From Pseudomonadota bacterium (GTDB taxonomy: Bacteria; Myxococcota; UBA9042; PHBI01): a DNA stretch of 8,972 nucleotides. This document shows positions 1 to 7,712 of this stretch, one piece after another (position 1 is the stretch's first letter; the number at the start of each line of letters is the position of its first letter). Location: positions 1 through 8,972 of the forward strand of contig SYAK01000301.1 in NCBI GenBank assembly GCA_005788935.1. The letters run 5' to 3'. The notes beneath the pieces were generated by a model. It searched no databases, was not told the origin of the DNA, and was given only the letters and a program-made list of their open reading frames with translations. A program made the position numbers and the translations under genes.

Positions 1-1132
1 CAGCGGCGCCGAGGCCGCCCTCGAGGGCCAGGAACAGCGTCGTCAGCGGCACGAGCAGCCCGCGGACAAAGTTCGGCGTCGTGGTCGTGACGGTCGCGCG
101 GATGTCGGTCCCGAACTGCTCGGAGGCCATCGTGATGAAGAGCACCCAGTAGCCGCTCGTGACGCCGAGCAGCCCGCAGAGGCCATAGAAGGCCGTCGGC
201 GAGAGGCCGCTGAGGGTCAGGTAGGCGACGTCGACGGCGAGGGACGCCGCGAGGAAGAGCGCGACGGCCTTGCGCCGCGAGCGGAGCAGCTGTGAGGTGA
301 GGCCCGAGAGCAGGTCGCCCGCCGCCATGCCGAGGTAGCCGAACAGGATGGCCATGCCCGCCGTGACCTTCCCGGTGACGCCGAGGGATGTGCCGAAATG
401 GTCGGCGAAGAACATGAGCACGCCGATGCCGAACGAGATGGGGAGCCCCACCCCGATCGAGGCCGCGTAGCGCGCGAGGCGGCGCGGACGGCGAAGGAGG
501 AGGTCGAAGCGCCCGAGGGCTGGGGCGCGGGCCCGCGCGGCGCGCTGGAACATGGCGCTCTCGAAGGTCGAGAAGCGCAGACCGAGGAGCAGCAGGCCGA
601 GCACGCCGCCGACAAGGTAGGCGGTGCGCCAGTCGAACAAGTCCGCGACGAGATACGCAAGCGCCGCGCCGCAGACTCCGACGCTCGCGACGATGGTCGT
701 CCCCCAGCCGCGGCGGGTCCGGTCCATCGTCTCCGCGACGAGCGTGATGCCGACGCCGAGCTCGCCCGCGAGGCCGACGCCCGCGACGAAGCGCAGCACG
801 GCGTAGGTCGTCGTGTCGTGGACGAAGGCGTTGGCGCCCGTCGCGAGCGAATACATGAGGATGGACCCGTAGAGCACCGACACGCGGCCGCGGCGATCGC
901 CGAGCACGCCCCAGAGGACACCGCCGACCAGGGTGCCGAACATCTGCCAGTCGAGCAGCATCATGCCGACCGTCTTCATCTCGTCTGGCGTCGAGAAGCC
1001 GAGGTCGCGCAGGCTCGCGGTGCGCACGATGCCGAACAGGATGAGGTCGTAGACGTCGACGAAATAGCCGAGCGTCGAGACGAGCACGATGATGGTCTGG
1101 GCGCGGCGTGACAGCGGGGCAGGCTCGGACAT
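1..1132 (-). CDS. MFS transporter, C-terminus cut by window edge
   Basis: This is the N-terminal 377 residues of a major facilitator superfamily permease, an inner-membrane secondary transporter. The frame stays open to the left edge, so perhaps the last one or two helices are missing. Visible marks are a first helix around residues 13-33 containing GYFVDVYDL, the classical loop 2-3 motif GDRRGR at 78-83, and an RFVAGVGLAGELG stretch at 114-126 (R114, G118, G120, E124) typical of helix 4 in sugar and metabolite:H+ symporters. A basic central loop lies at about 196-221, and the SEQFGTDIRATV stretch at 337-348 matches the conserved loop before helix 11. The substrate cannot be read from the sequence; the motifs resemble metabolite/H+ symporters more than drug exporters. 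The ATG at 1132 has no clear Shine-Dalgarno sequence. The gene is divergent from the transglutaminase-like gene, with 109 bp between them. Confidence 0.9.
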   Translation of the reverse strand, partial: MSEPAPLSRRAQTIIVLVSTLGYFVDVYDLILFGIVRTASLRDLGFSTPDEMKTVGMMLLDWQMFGTLVGGVLWGVLGDRRGRVSVLYGSILMYSLATGANAFVHDTTTYAVLRFVAGVGLAGELGVGITLVAETMDRTRRGWGTTIVASVGVCGAALAYLVADLFDWRTAYLVGGVLGLLLLGLRFSTFESAMFQRAARARAPALGRFDLLLRRPRRLARYAASIGVGLPISFGIGVLMFFADHFGTSLGVTGKVTAGMAILFGYLGMAAGDLLSGLTSQLLRSRRKAVALFLAASLAVDVAYLTLSGLSPTAFYGLCGLLGVTSGYWVLFITMASEQFGTDIRATVTTTTPNFVRGLLVPLTTLFLALEGGLGAA

Positions 1133-1138
1133 GGCCCA

Positions 1139-1144
1139 AGCATA
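1139..1144 (-). promoter_or_regulatory. possible -10 box of the MFS gene (leaderless start)
   Basis: On the minus strand the hexamer TATGCT ends 7 nt before the MFS ATG, with TGGGCC between them. Normal spacing would place the transcription start at or next to the A of the ATG, giving a leaderless mRNA, which fits the lack of a ribosome binding site. The -35 position (TCGTCG at 17-bp spacing) matches the consensus at only three of six bases, so this is a weak call. Confidence 0.25.
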
Positions 1145-1241
1145 CACGGCTTCGCGCCCGTCGACGAGGGCGCGCAGCCTCGCGCCGCCTCACGTGGTTC
1201 GTGGCCTTGCGCTCGTCCACCGGGTCGGGTAACCGATTGCC

Positions 1242-2786
1242 ATGACGTCAACCTCACAGAACGATGCGCCCTCGGGCGGTGGCGGGCCGCTGCTGTTCCT
1301 GCTGATGCTCGTCCCGCTCGCGCTCGCGCTCGTCGGCGCGTGGATCGGCAGCGCGCTGACCGTCTTCCACGGCGGGCCGGTGTGGCTCGCGATCGTCGGC
1401 TCGCTCGCCTGCTTCCTGCTCGTCCCGCTGCTCTGGGAGCTGCTCGCCGACCCCGACCAGCAGGGCGGGCGCCTGCGCGACGCCATCCTGCGGAGCAGCG
1501 TCCTCAGCACAGCCCTCATCGTCGGGCTCCTCGCGACCCACCCGAAGACGACCTTCGAGGCCCTCGCGACGCGCGGCGACTGGTTCCTCGGGGGCTCGCG
1601 CTCGGAGACGGCGGAGTCGGTGCGGAAGGGGCTCTTCAAGCTCGCGGACGGCCTCGAGTGGCTGCACAGCTGGGCCCGCGAGCGCCCCTGGGCCGCCATC
1701 GACGACGGCGCGACGGTCGAGCCGACGCAGACGGCCGTCACGGTCCACACGCCGAAGCCGACGGAGCCGAAGCCGGTGATACCGCCGCCAGCCCCGGACG
1801 TTCCGGCGCCCGAGGTTCCGACCCCGACCCCGACCCCGACCCCAGGCGCCCCGCGCTGGCCCATCGCCGACAGCGGGCTCTCCTGGCCCCTGCCCGAGAC
1901 CGTCCACCCGACGGTCGCCGCGATGCCACAGGCGGCCCGCGCGTCCATCAAGTCCGTCGGGGCCTGGTTCAAGGCGCAGGTCGCGAACCCCTACGCGCGC
2001 GCGAAGGCCGTCCACGACTTCGTCGCGACCCACGTCCGCTATGATTTCAAGCGCCTCGCTGACGGCACCCACGACCAGCACAACCAGGCGGCGCAGGTCG
2101 TCTTCCGCGACGGCGTCGGCGTCTGCGCGGGCTACGCGAACCTGATGCACGCGCTCGGCCCGCACGCGGACCTCGAGATCGTGCGCCTCTCGGGCGACTC
2201 GCGCAGCTTCGAGGACTACCGCGAGGCCCACGTCGGCGAGACGGTGGTGCTGACGGGCGTCGGGCACGCGTGGAACGCGGTCCGCATCGATGGCCGCTGG
2301 CACCTCCTCGACGTCACCTGGGACGCGGGGCACGGCAGCATCGCCGAGGGCTTCACGGCGAACTACCGCACGACCTATCTCTTTATTCCGCCTGAAGTGA
2401 TGACGCTGACCCACCTGCCCGACGCCTCGAAGTGGCAGCTCCGCGAGGCGCCGCTGTCGCGCGCCGAGTGGCTGCGCCAGCCGATCCTGCGCCCGTACGC
2501 GCTCGGGCTCGGGCTCGCCCCGCGCGACCTCGACGGCCCGGTCGTCGCGACCCGCGACCCGCTCACCTTCACCTTCGACAACCCGGCCGGTCACACGCTG
2601 CTCGCGCAGTGGGAGCCCGTCGAAGGTGGTCGCGGTCAGTTCCCGCGCTGCACGGGCGACGCCGAGACGCCTGTCGCGTCCATCACCTGCCCCGCTGTCG
2701 ACGACCGCGCACGCATCGCCTTCTTCGCGCAGCGCGAGGGCGAGGATCGCGGGATCTACTTCGGGGCGGTGATCGTCGACGACTGA
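1242..2786 (+). CDS. membrane-anchored transglutaminase-like (papain-fold) protein
   Basis: This is a 514-residue protein. Three hydrophobic segments lie at about 17-41, 45-67 and 84-98. Basic residues R77, R79 and R84 sit in the loop before the third segment, so the positive-inside rule predicts the rest is outside the cytoplasmic membrane. A linker follows, rich in proline at 171-205. The transglutaminase-like core spans about 225-365. A Cys-His-Asp triad is readable: C295 in GVCAGYANL, H342 in GHAWNAV and D357 in HLLDVTWD. These spacings match the Transglut_core family, whose members act as proteases, amidases or crosslinkers. The tail (about 366-514) is unassigned and carries C470 and C483, which could pair if exported. 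Substrate and reaction are unknown. The ATG at 1242 has only a weak upstream GGGT. The stop falls 6 bp from the stop of the convergent protease-like gene. Confidence 0.85.
   Translation: MTSTSQNDAPSGGGGPLLFLLMLVPLALALVGAWIGSALTVFHGGPVWLAIVGSLACFLLVPLLWELLADPDQQGGRLRDAILRSSVLSTALIVGLLATHPKTTFEALATRGDWFLGGSRSETAESVRKGLFKLADGLEWLHSWARERPWAAIDDGATVEPTQTAVTVHTPKPTEPKPVIPPPAPDVPAPEVPTPTPTPTPGAPRWPIADSGLSWPLPETVHPTVAAMPQAARASIKSVGAWFKAQVANPYARAKAVHDFVATHVRYDFKRLADGTHDQHNQAAQVVFRDGVGVCAGYANLMHALGPHADLEIVRLSGDSRSFEDYREAHVGETVVLTGVGHAWNAVRIDGRWHLLDVTWDAGHGSIAEGFTANYRTTYLFIPPEVMTLTHLPDASKWQLREAPLSRAEWLRQPILRPYALGLGLAPRDLDGPVVATRDPLTFTFDNPAGHTLLAQWEPVEGGRGQFPRCTGDAETPVASITCPAVDDRARIAFFAQREGEDRGIYFGAVIVDD
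1820..1843 (+). repeat. tandem 6-bp repeat (GACCCC x4) inside the transglutaminase-like gene
   Basis: Four exact tandem copies of GACCCC encode the alternating Thr-Pro run at residues 193-201 of the proline-rich linker. Gain or loss of a unit adds or removes two residues without shifting the frame, so linker length could vary between strains. That consequence is an inference. Confidence 0.85.
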
Positions 2787-2796
2787 GCGCGCTCAG
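2783..2796. other. perfect 14-bp palindrome holding both convergent stop codons
   Basis: The sequence CTGAGCGCGCTCAG is its own reverse complement. It contains the TGA of the plus-strand transglutaminase-like gene (2784-2786) and the TGA of the minus-strand protease-like gene (2793-2795), separated by GCGCGC. It has no loop and no T-tract on either side, so it is not a standard intrinsic terminator. A role in ending both transcripts is possible but unproven. Confidence 0.6.
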
Positions 2797-4712
2797 AGCG
2801 GCAGGATCGACTCGAGGTAGGCGCGCGACAGGGGCTCGAAGAAGGACGGGCCCTCGCCGTCGATCTCGGCCCGCTCTGCGAAGGACCTGTACGTCCCCGA
2901 GTCCATGAGCCACCCCGGGTTGTCCCCGGGGTTGTGGAACTGGCCGTCGAAGGCTGCGAGGCCGAGCGTGTGGCCGACCTCGTGCGAGATCGTGCTGCCG
3001 ACGAGGTTGCCGAGCACCCGGACGGCCTCGGCGATCTCCCAGGCCCGCGCCCCGCCGCCGATCGCCTCGCCGGGCTCGGCTGGCCGTCCGCCCAGCGCTG
3101 GCGAGACGGGCCCGAAGAGGTCATCGAAGCGCGGACTGCCGAGCGGGTGCGTCCCCGAGCGCACCGAGAGCTGCATGAACTCGCCCGGAAAGACGCCCCC
3201 ATAGGCCGCGTAGCCGCCGAGCTGCGTGTCGGCGTTGAAGCCGCCGACGACGTCATCGAAGCGCAGGTTGCCGACGTCCTTGCCCGCGGTGTTGTCGAGC
3301 CCGAAGAGTCCGGAACCGTTAGGATCCCGTCCCGCGACCTCGACGATGCCGTACTCGGCGTAGTCGCTCGGCGCCTCCCAGCTGAACGCGATGGCGAGCC
3401 CGGCGTAGTCGCGCTGGCAGACCTCGAGGATGCGCGCCTTGACGGCCTCCTTCTCGGCGAGCAGCCCGAACTCGATGAGGGCCTCGTCAAAGCCGGGCAG
3501 CGCGCGGAGGTGCACCATCTGGCGTGGCCGCGCGATCTCGAGGCCGAACGGGAACGGCACGCCGCGGGCGCGGTCGGGCCCAAGGAAGACCAGCGGCGTC
3601 ATCGTGCCCGAGAAGCGCCCAGGCGTCGCACCGAGCCCTCGCAGCACGCCAGCCTCATCCGCCTCGGGTCGAATCACAAATGACATCGAAGTGTTGCCGA
3701 CGAACGCGTCGGGCACGAGCGTCAGCGCGTCCGGCCCCACCCACTCGGTCACCTCCCCCGAGGCCGCCACGAAGCGCCCCTCGAGCTGCAGCACCATCGC
3801 CGCCTGCAGGAGGCCGTCAGGCGCCATGAAGCCGCGCCCCGTGACCCGCACCCAGCGCCCGCGCGAGGCCGCCTCGGGGGTCACGGCGTCGATGCGCGGG
3901 GCGGCGAGGCGCAGCGTGACCGGGAGCGGCGCGCCCCGCACGATCGTCCCGTCCGCGTGGGCGTTGACCGGAACCAGCTCGCCCTCGAAGCGGCCTGGCA
4001 CCACGCCGAGAATGTCGGGCGTCAGCGCGAGCGTCGCTGTGCGGCGGGTCGCGTCAGCCGCCTCCGTCGGCACCTCGAGCCCGTCGATGAGGGTCGCGCG
4101 CGGTGGCGCGTCGGTATGCATGACGCCACGAAAGGCGACAAGCGTCGTGCCCTCGCCGGCGAGCAGGAGGTTGTCGCCCTGCAAGGTCATGATCTCCATT
4201 GGGGAGACCGCGTCGTTGCCAGACGGGGACGCGGTCGCGAGCGCGGGGGCCAGCGTCCGCGCGAGGCCGAGATCGACCGTGCGCGAGGTCTGGTCGGGAG
4301 GTGCTGCGATGCGCGGCGTGCGCATGACCGTGACACGCCCCGCGAAGCGCCCGCTGTCGCGGAGCAGCGCCTGCGCGACAGGGCCCGCGACGACGACCTC
4401 GAGGAGGCTGTCGTCGACGCGCTCGGGCGGGACCGCGAAGGCGACCTGCTCGGCGCCGATGGCGCCCTCGAAGACCACGAGCAGCTCGGCGATGTCGGCG
4501 ACCACGAATCCGCGCCCGCGGATCGCGACGCGGGTATTTGGCAGAAGCACGGGCGGCGAGACCGCCTCGATGGCCAGCTCGGGCAACAGCGCCCCGCCAT
4601 GGCCGTCGCCCTGACACGCGCCATGCGCCACGCCGAAGACCGCCGTGATGGCCACCGCGAGCCACGCCCGACGCATGCCGTCCCCTGCCCGCCCGACGCG
4701 CTCCGCACCCAT
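2793..4712 (-). CDS. exported IPT/TIG-domain protein with zinc-metalloprotease-like C-terminus
   Basis: This is a 639-residue exported protein. A basic start (RR at 14-15) and hydrophobic stretch 16-29 form a signal peptide. C33 could be a lipidation site, but H30 at the -3 position is atypical for a lipobox, so ordinary cleavage after AHG is also possible. Three IPT/TIG-like beta domains follow, at about 47-134, 135-274 and 275-396. Two open with AIEAVSPP or RIDAVTPE and a GRGF turn, and each ends near a GRFxG motif (121, 240, 365). The C-terminal part (about 397-639) has HEVGH at 577-581, G584 and a WLMD Met-turn candidate at 601-604, as in metzincin zinc proteases. The usual third ligand position, 587, is Ala; D589 or H593 might substitute. 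The target is unknown. The start at 4712 has GGAGGT five bases upstream; a second ATG at 4676 also has a fair ribosome site. It could share a transcript with recN. Confidence 0.8.
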   Translation of the reverse strand: MGAERVGRAGDGMRRAWLAVAITAVFGVAHGACQGDGHGGALLPELAIEAVSPPVLLPNTRVAIRGRGFVVADIAELLVVFEGAIGAEQVAFAVPPERVDDSLLEVVVAGPVAQALLRDSGRFAGRVTVMRTPRIAAPPDQTSRTVDLGLARTLAPALATASPSGNDAVSPMEIMTLQGDNLLLAGEGTTLVAFRGVMHTDAPPRATLIDGLEVPTEAADATRRTATLALTPDILGVVPGRFEGELVPVNAHADGTIVRGAPLPVTLRLAAPRIDAVTPEAASRGRWVRVTGRGFMAPDGLLQAAMVLQLEGRFVAASGEVTEWVGPDALTLVPDAFVGNTSMSFVIRPEADEAGVLRGLGATPGRFSGTMTPLVFLGPDRARGVPFPFGLEIARPRQMVHLRALPGFDEALIEFGLLAEKEAVKARILEVCQRDYAGLAIAFSWEAPSDYAEYGIVEVAGRDPNGSGLFGLDNTAGKDVGNLRFDDVVGGFNADTQLGGYAAYGGVFPGEFMQLSVRSGTHPLGSPRFDDLFGPVSPALGGRPAEPGEAIGGGARAWEIAEAVRVLGNLVGSTISHEVGHTLGLAAFDGQFHNPGDNPGWLMDSGTYRSFAERAEIDGEGPSFFEPLSRAYLESILPL

Positions 4713-4717
4713 GCCCG

Positions 4718-4723
4718 ACCTCC
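4718..4723 (-). promoter_or_regulatory. Shine-Dalgarno site GGAGGT deciding the protease-like start
   Basis: On the minus strand GGAGGT sits 5 nt before the ATG at 4712. This is the strongest ribosome site in the window and favours that start over the in-frame ATG at 4676, which has AGGGGA 4 nt upstream. The shorter product would still keep the whole signal peptide core. Confidence 0.6.
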
Positions 4724-4788
4724 GACAGCCTCGATGTGTCCATGGGGGCGCGACGCGACGCCACGCACCCCGCCTTCGCTCGGGCCCC

Positions 4789-6468
4789 TCAGGCCGCGGC
4801 GCCGGTCTTGGCCAGCAGCTCCTGCGCGTGCGCCCGCGTTCGCTCGGTGATGTCGAGCCCGCCGAGCATGCGCGCGACCTCGGCGACGCGCGACTCGCCC
4901 GTCAGGCGCTCGACCCGCGTCGCTGTCCGCTCGCCCTGCGTGCGCTTCTCGACCCGCAGATGCGTCAGACCGCGGGCCGCGATCTGCGGCAGATGCGTGA
5001 TGCAGAGAACCTGTGCTTCATCTGCTATTTCAGCGAGTTTCAGCCCGATCATGTCGCCGACAGCGCCGCCCGTGCCAGCGTCGACCTCGTCGAAGATGCA
5101 CGTCTCGACCGGGTCGACGTGCATCAGCACGCGTTTGAGTGCCAGCAAGACCCGCGAGAGTTCACCACCCGAGGCGACCTTCGCGAGGGGCCCGTAGCCT
5201 TCGCCCGCGTTGGTCTCGATGACGATTTCGCCATCCTCGAGCCCCTCGGGGCCTGGCACCTCGCGCGGCTCGAGCTCGAAGCGGATCTTGGCACCCCGCA
5301 TCGCGAGGCTCGTCAGCTCGCGCGCGACGTCGACCTCGAGCCCCGCCTTGACGGTCGCGCGGGCCTTCGACAGCGCCTCGGCAGCGGTCTGTGCGGCGGC
5401 GCGGCGGGCGGACTCGGCGCGCTCGGCCTCGGCGATCTCGATGTCGAGCGACTCGAAGCCCTCGACCTCGGCGCGGAGCGCCACCTCGGCCGCGATGAGG
5501 GCCTCCATCGTGTGGCCATGCTTGCGCTTCAGCTTCTTCAACGTCTCGAGGCGGCTCGCGATGCTGTCAAGGCGCGACGGGTCGCTCTCGACGCGGCGGC
5601 TGTAGTCGCGCAGGTCGTGGGCGATGTCGTCGAGCTCGATGCGGGCCGACTCGAGCCGCTCCGCGAGGGCCTGCACCGCCGGATCGAGGCCGCGGAGGCG
5701 GTCGAGCGCGCGCAGCCCGTGGGTCAGTCGCTCGAGCGCCGACCCCTGCCCCTCGGCGAGCCCGCGCACGACCTCGCTCGCCCCCTGCACGAGACGGTCG
5801 GCATGGGCGAGGCGCTGGTACTCGGCCTCGAGCGCGTCATCCTCGCCAGGCTTGGGCGCGACGGCGTCGATCTCCTCGAGCGAGAAGCGCACGAAGGCCT
5901 CGCGCTGCGCCCGCTCGTCGGCGCGCCGGCGCTGCTGGTGGAGATGTCGCTCGGCGGCCTTCCACGCATCAACGGCCGTGTTGTAGGCCACGCGCTCGCG
6001 CTCGAGGCCACCGAAGCGGTCGAGCGTCTCGAGGTGCGAAGCCGGGTCGAGGAGCGCGGTGTGCTGATGCTGGCTCGAGATGTCGATGAGGCCGCGGGTC
6101 AGCGAGGCGAGCGTCGAGACGTTGACGAGCTGCCCGTTGACCCAGACCCGCCCCTTGCCCTGCGGCGCCACGACGCGCCGGATGAGCAGCGTGGCGGGAT
6201 CCTCGGGATCGAGCAGCTCGCTGTCGGCGAGGCGGGCCTTCACGGGTCCGTCGGGCTTCAGCCGGAAGAGGGCCGTGACTTCGGCCTTCTCGCGCCCAAA
6301 GCGGATGAGTTCGGTCTCCGCACGGCCGCCGAGGACCAGCCCGAGGGCGTCGATGATGATGGACTTGCCAGCCCCCGTCTCGCCCGTGAGACAGTTCAGG
6401 CCAGGCCCAAGCTCAAGGGTCGCATCTTCGATGACGGCGAGATCCCGTATGGCCAGCGAAACCAGCAT
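4789..6468 (-). CDS. recN: DNA repair protein RecN
   Basis: RecN is a cytoplasmic SMC-like ATPase that binds broken DNA ends and helps RecA-dependent double-strand break repair. The predicted 559 residues match the usual length of about 550-570. Walker A GETGAGKS lies at 29-36. The RecN-typical stretch ISSQHQHTALLD is at 130-141. Charged, Leu- and Arg-rich coiled-coil arms run from about 155 to 380. The ABC signature ASGGELSRV is at 432-440, Walker B CIFDEVDAG at 457-465, and the switch histidine at 492 in ITHLPQIA. The ATG at 6468 gives the canonical MLVSLAIRDLAVIED start and has AGGAGA 9 nt upstream. A longer open frame reaches 6717, but its extra residues are not RecN-like and would overlap the hydrolase gene. 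The gene is divergent from the hydrolase (157 bp apart). The protease-like gene lies 76 bp downstream with no terminator seen between them. No recognisable LexA box was found. Confidence 0.97.
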   Translation of the reverse strand: MLVSLAIRDLAVIEDATLELGPGLNCLTGETGAGKSIIIDALGLVLGGRAETELIRFGREKAEVTALFRLKPDGPVKARLADSELLDPEDPATLLIRRVVAPQGKGRVWVNGQLVNVSTLASLTRGLIDISSQHQHTALLDPASHLETLDRFGGLERERVAYNTAVDAWKAAERHLHQQRRRADERAQREAFVRFSLEEIDAVAPKPGEDDALEAEYQRLAHADRLVQGASEVVRGLAEGQGSALERLTHGLRALDRLRGLDPAVQALAERLESARIELDDIAHDLRDYSRRVESDPSRLDSIASRLETLKKLKRKHGHTMEALIAAEVALRAEVEGFESLDIEIAEAERAESARRAAAQTAAEALSKARATVKAGLEVDVARELTSLAMRGAKIRFELEPREVPGPEGLEDGEIVIETNAGEGYGPLAKVASGGELSRVLLALKRVLMHVDPVETCIFDEVDAGTGGAVGDMIGLKLAEIADEAQVLCITHLPQIAARGLTHLRVEKRTQGERTATRVERLTGESRVAEVARMLGGLDITERTRAHAQELLAKTGAAA

Positions 6469-6596
6469 GGTGCATCGTCTCCTGTGTCGGCGGGACGCGC
6501 GACGCCAAGCGCGGGGGTCGATACCACGACAGGCGCGCGCTGCGGAAGCGGGAAAGGGTGTCAGACGTACAGTCCCGGCGCGACCGACCCGGACGA

Positions 6597-6614
6597 GACG
6601 AACCGGACGAACCG
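6597..6614 (+). repeat. tandem 9-bp repeat in the hydrolase leader
   Basis: Two exact head-to-tail copies of GACGAACCG, preceded by a partial copy GGACGAG at 6591-6597, lie just before the Shine-Dalgarno AAGGAG (6615-6620) of the hydrolase gene. On the recN side they read as two GTTC blocks 5 nt apart. They could be a regulator site, but nothing else supports that. Confidence 0.6.
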
Positions 6615-6625
6615 AAGGAGCGGAC

Positions 6626-7504
6626 ATGCGAGACCACGACGGCGACACGGGAGCAGGCGGCAGCACGATCGAGCGCGGGACCTTCAGCGCGAGCGACGGC
6701 GTCGATCTCGCCTTCACGCTCGCCCTGCCTGCGGGCCCGCCGCGCGCGGCCCTCGTCCTGAGCCACGGCCTCGCCGAGCACGTCGGCCGCTATGCCCATG
6801 TCCTCGAGGCCCTCGCGGCGCGCGGCTTCGCGGTCCACGCCCACGACCACCGCGGGCACGGCAACTCGGGCGGCACGCGGGTCTTCGTCGAGCGCTTCGC
6901 CGAGTACGCGGCCGATATCCAGACGGCCCTGGGGCGACTCAAGACGCGGTTCCCGGGCGTCCCGAAGGTGCTCTTCGGGCACTCGATGGGCGGCCTCGTC
7001 GTCATCGACCACCTGCTGCGCTACCCCGGAGAGGCCGCGGCGGCCGTCCTGTCGGGCCCGGGCGTCGAGGTCGGGGTGAAGGTCCCCGCGTGGAAGGACG
7101 CGCTCGGCAAGGTCATGTCGCACCTCCTGCCGAAGCTCGCGATCCCGACCGGCATCCCGCCCGAACACGTCTCGCGTGACGCAGAGGTCGTACGCGCGTA
7201 TGCGAGCGACCCGCTCGTCTCGAAGAAGGCCACCGCCCGCTGGTACGTCGAGGTCCTCGCGACGCAGGCCCGCGCCTTCGCGGGGGCGCCCGAGCTGCGG
7301 ACCCCGATGCTCGTCGTCTACGGCACCGAGGACCGCCTCGTCAGCCCGGCTAGCATCGCGCGCTGGGCCGAGAAGGTCGGCAGCCCGGACAAGACCGTCA
7401 TCCCCTACCCCGGCCTCTACCACGAGGTCGTCAACGAGCCCGAGCGCGAGGTGGTCCTCGGCGACATCCTGCGCTGGCTCGAGTCCCGCTTCCCGGCGGC
7501 CTGA
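6626..7504 (+). CDS. alpha/beta hydrolase, monoacylglycerol lipase-like
   Basis: This 292-residue serine hydrolase belongs to the Hydrolase_4 / lysophospholipase group. It closely follows the pattern of bacterial monoacylglycerol lipases such as mycobacterial Rv0183, which cleave monoglycerides to glycerol and fatty acid. The oxyanion motif SHGLAEHVGRY starts at 46, DHRGHGNSGG lies at 74-83, and the nucleophile elbow GHSMGG at 118-123 gives Ser120. The acid is Asp236 in YGTEDRLV and the base is His266 in YPGLYHEVVNEPE. Helical cap residues at about 145-215 include DPLVSKK. No signal peptide is visible, so it is probably cytoplasmic or membrane-associated. The ATG at 6626 has AAGGAG 5 nt upstream; the open frame continues far upstream but lies over recN. 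The gene appears to be transcribed alone. The exact lipid substrate is an inference. Confidence 0.93.
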   Translation: MRDHDGDTGAGGSTIERGTFSASDGVDLAFTLALPAGPPRAALVLSHGLAEHVGRYAHVLEALAARGFAVHAHDHRGHGNSGGTRVFVERFAEYAADIQTALGRLKTRFPGVPKVLFGHSMGGLVVIDHLLRYPGEAAAAVLSGPGVEVGVKVPAWKDALGKVMSHLLPKLAIPTGIPPEHVSRDAEVVRAYASDPLVSKKATARWYVEVLATQARAFAGAPELRTPMLVVYGTEDRLVSPASIARWAEKVGSPDKTVIPYPGLYHEVVNEPEREVVLGDILRWLESRFPAA

Positions 7505-7712
7505 GGGCGGGCCTCACCTCGGGCCCGGCCTTCAGTGGCCCGGATGCGAGGCGCTTTGCGCGCGGGAACCGCCGGCCAGCGTGCCCCCCTCGGCGCTCGC
7601 GTGCGAGCAGCTCCGCGCCGCCCTCGGAGGGCAGCTGCGCGCCACCGCCCGGGTCCACGTGCGGCCTTGTGGATGGCCTCGACGCCCAATGTGCTGGTCG
7701 CGAACGGGGCGC
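7505..7712. other. convergent intergenic region, hydrolase to mazF
   Basis: These 208 bp lie between the ends of two convergent genes and show no credible gene. A possible hairpin at 7520-7542 (CGGGCC pairing with GGCCCG across an 11-nt loop) follows the hydrolase stop, but no T-tract follows it on either strand. It may or may not stop transcription. Confidence 0.4.

Noticed and set aside
398..1111. Long open frames antisense to the MFS, transglutaminase-like, protease-like and recN genes
   Set aside because: They are by-products of high GC content. They are rich in Arg, Ala, Asp or Ser, lack family motifs and lie over genes with clear motifs.
6565..6582. SOS/LexA box in the recN upstream region
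   Set aside because: On the recN strand CTGT and ACA are 7 nt apart, not the 8 of CTGT-N8-ACAG. I could not match the myxobacterial GTTCAG-type box either.
6080..6625. Upstream extension of the hydrolase frame
   Set aside because: It lies antisense over recN. The ATG at 6626 has AAGGAG at good spacing and gives the family's usual length.
6469..6717. N-terminal extension of recN by 83 codons
   Set aside because: The extra residues are not RecN-like, overlap the start of the divergent hydrolase, and the ATG at 6468 gives the canonical RecN start with an AGGAGA site.
7520..7542. Intrinsic terminator after the hydrolase
   Set aside because: The hairpin has a large loop and no T-tract on either strand, so it is noted only as a weak hairpin.
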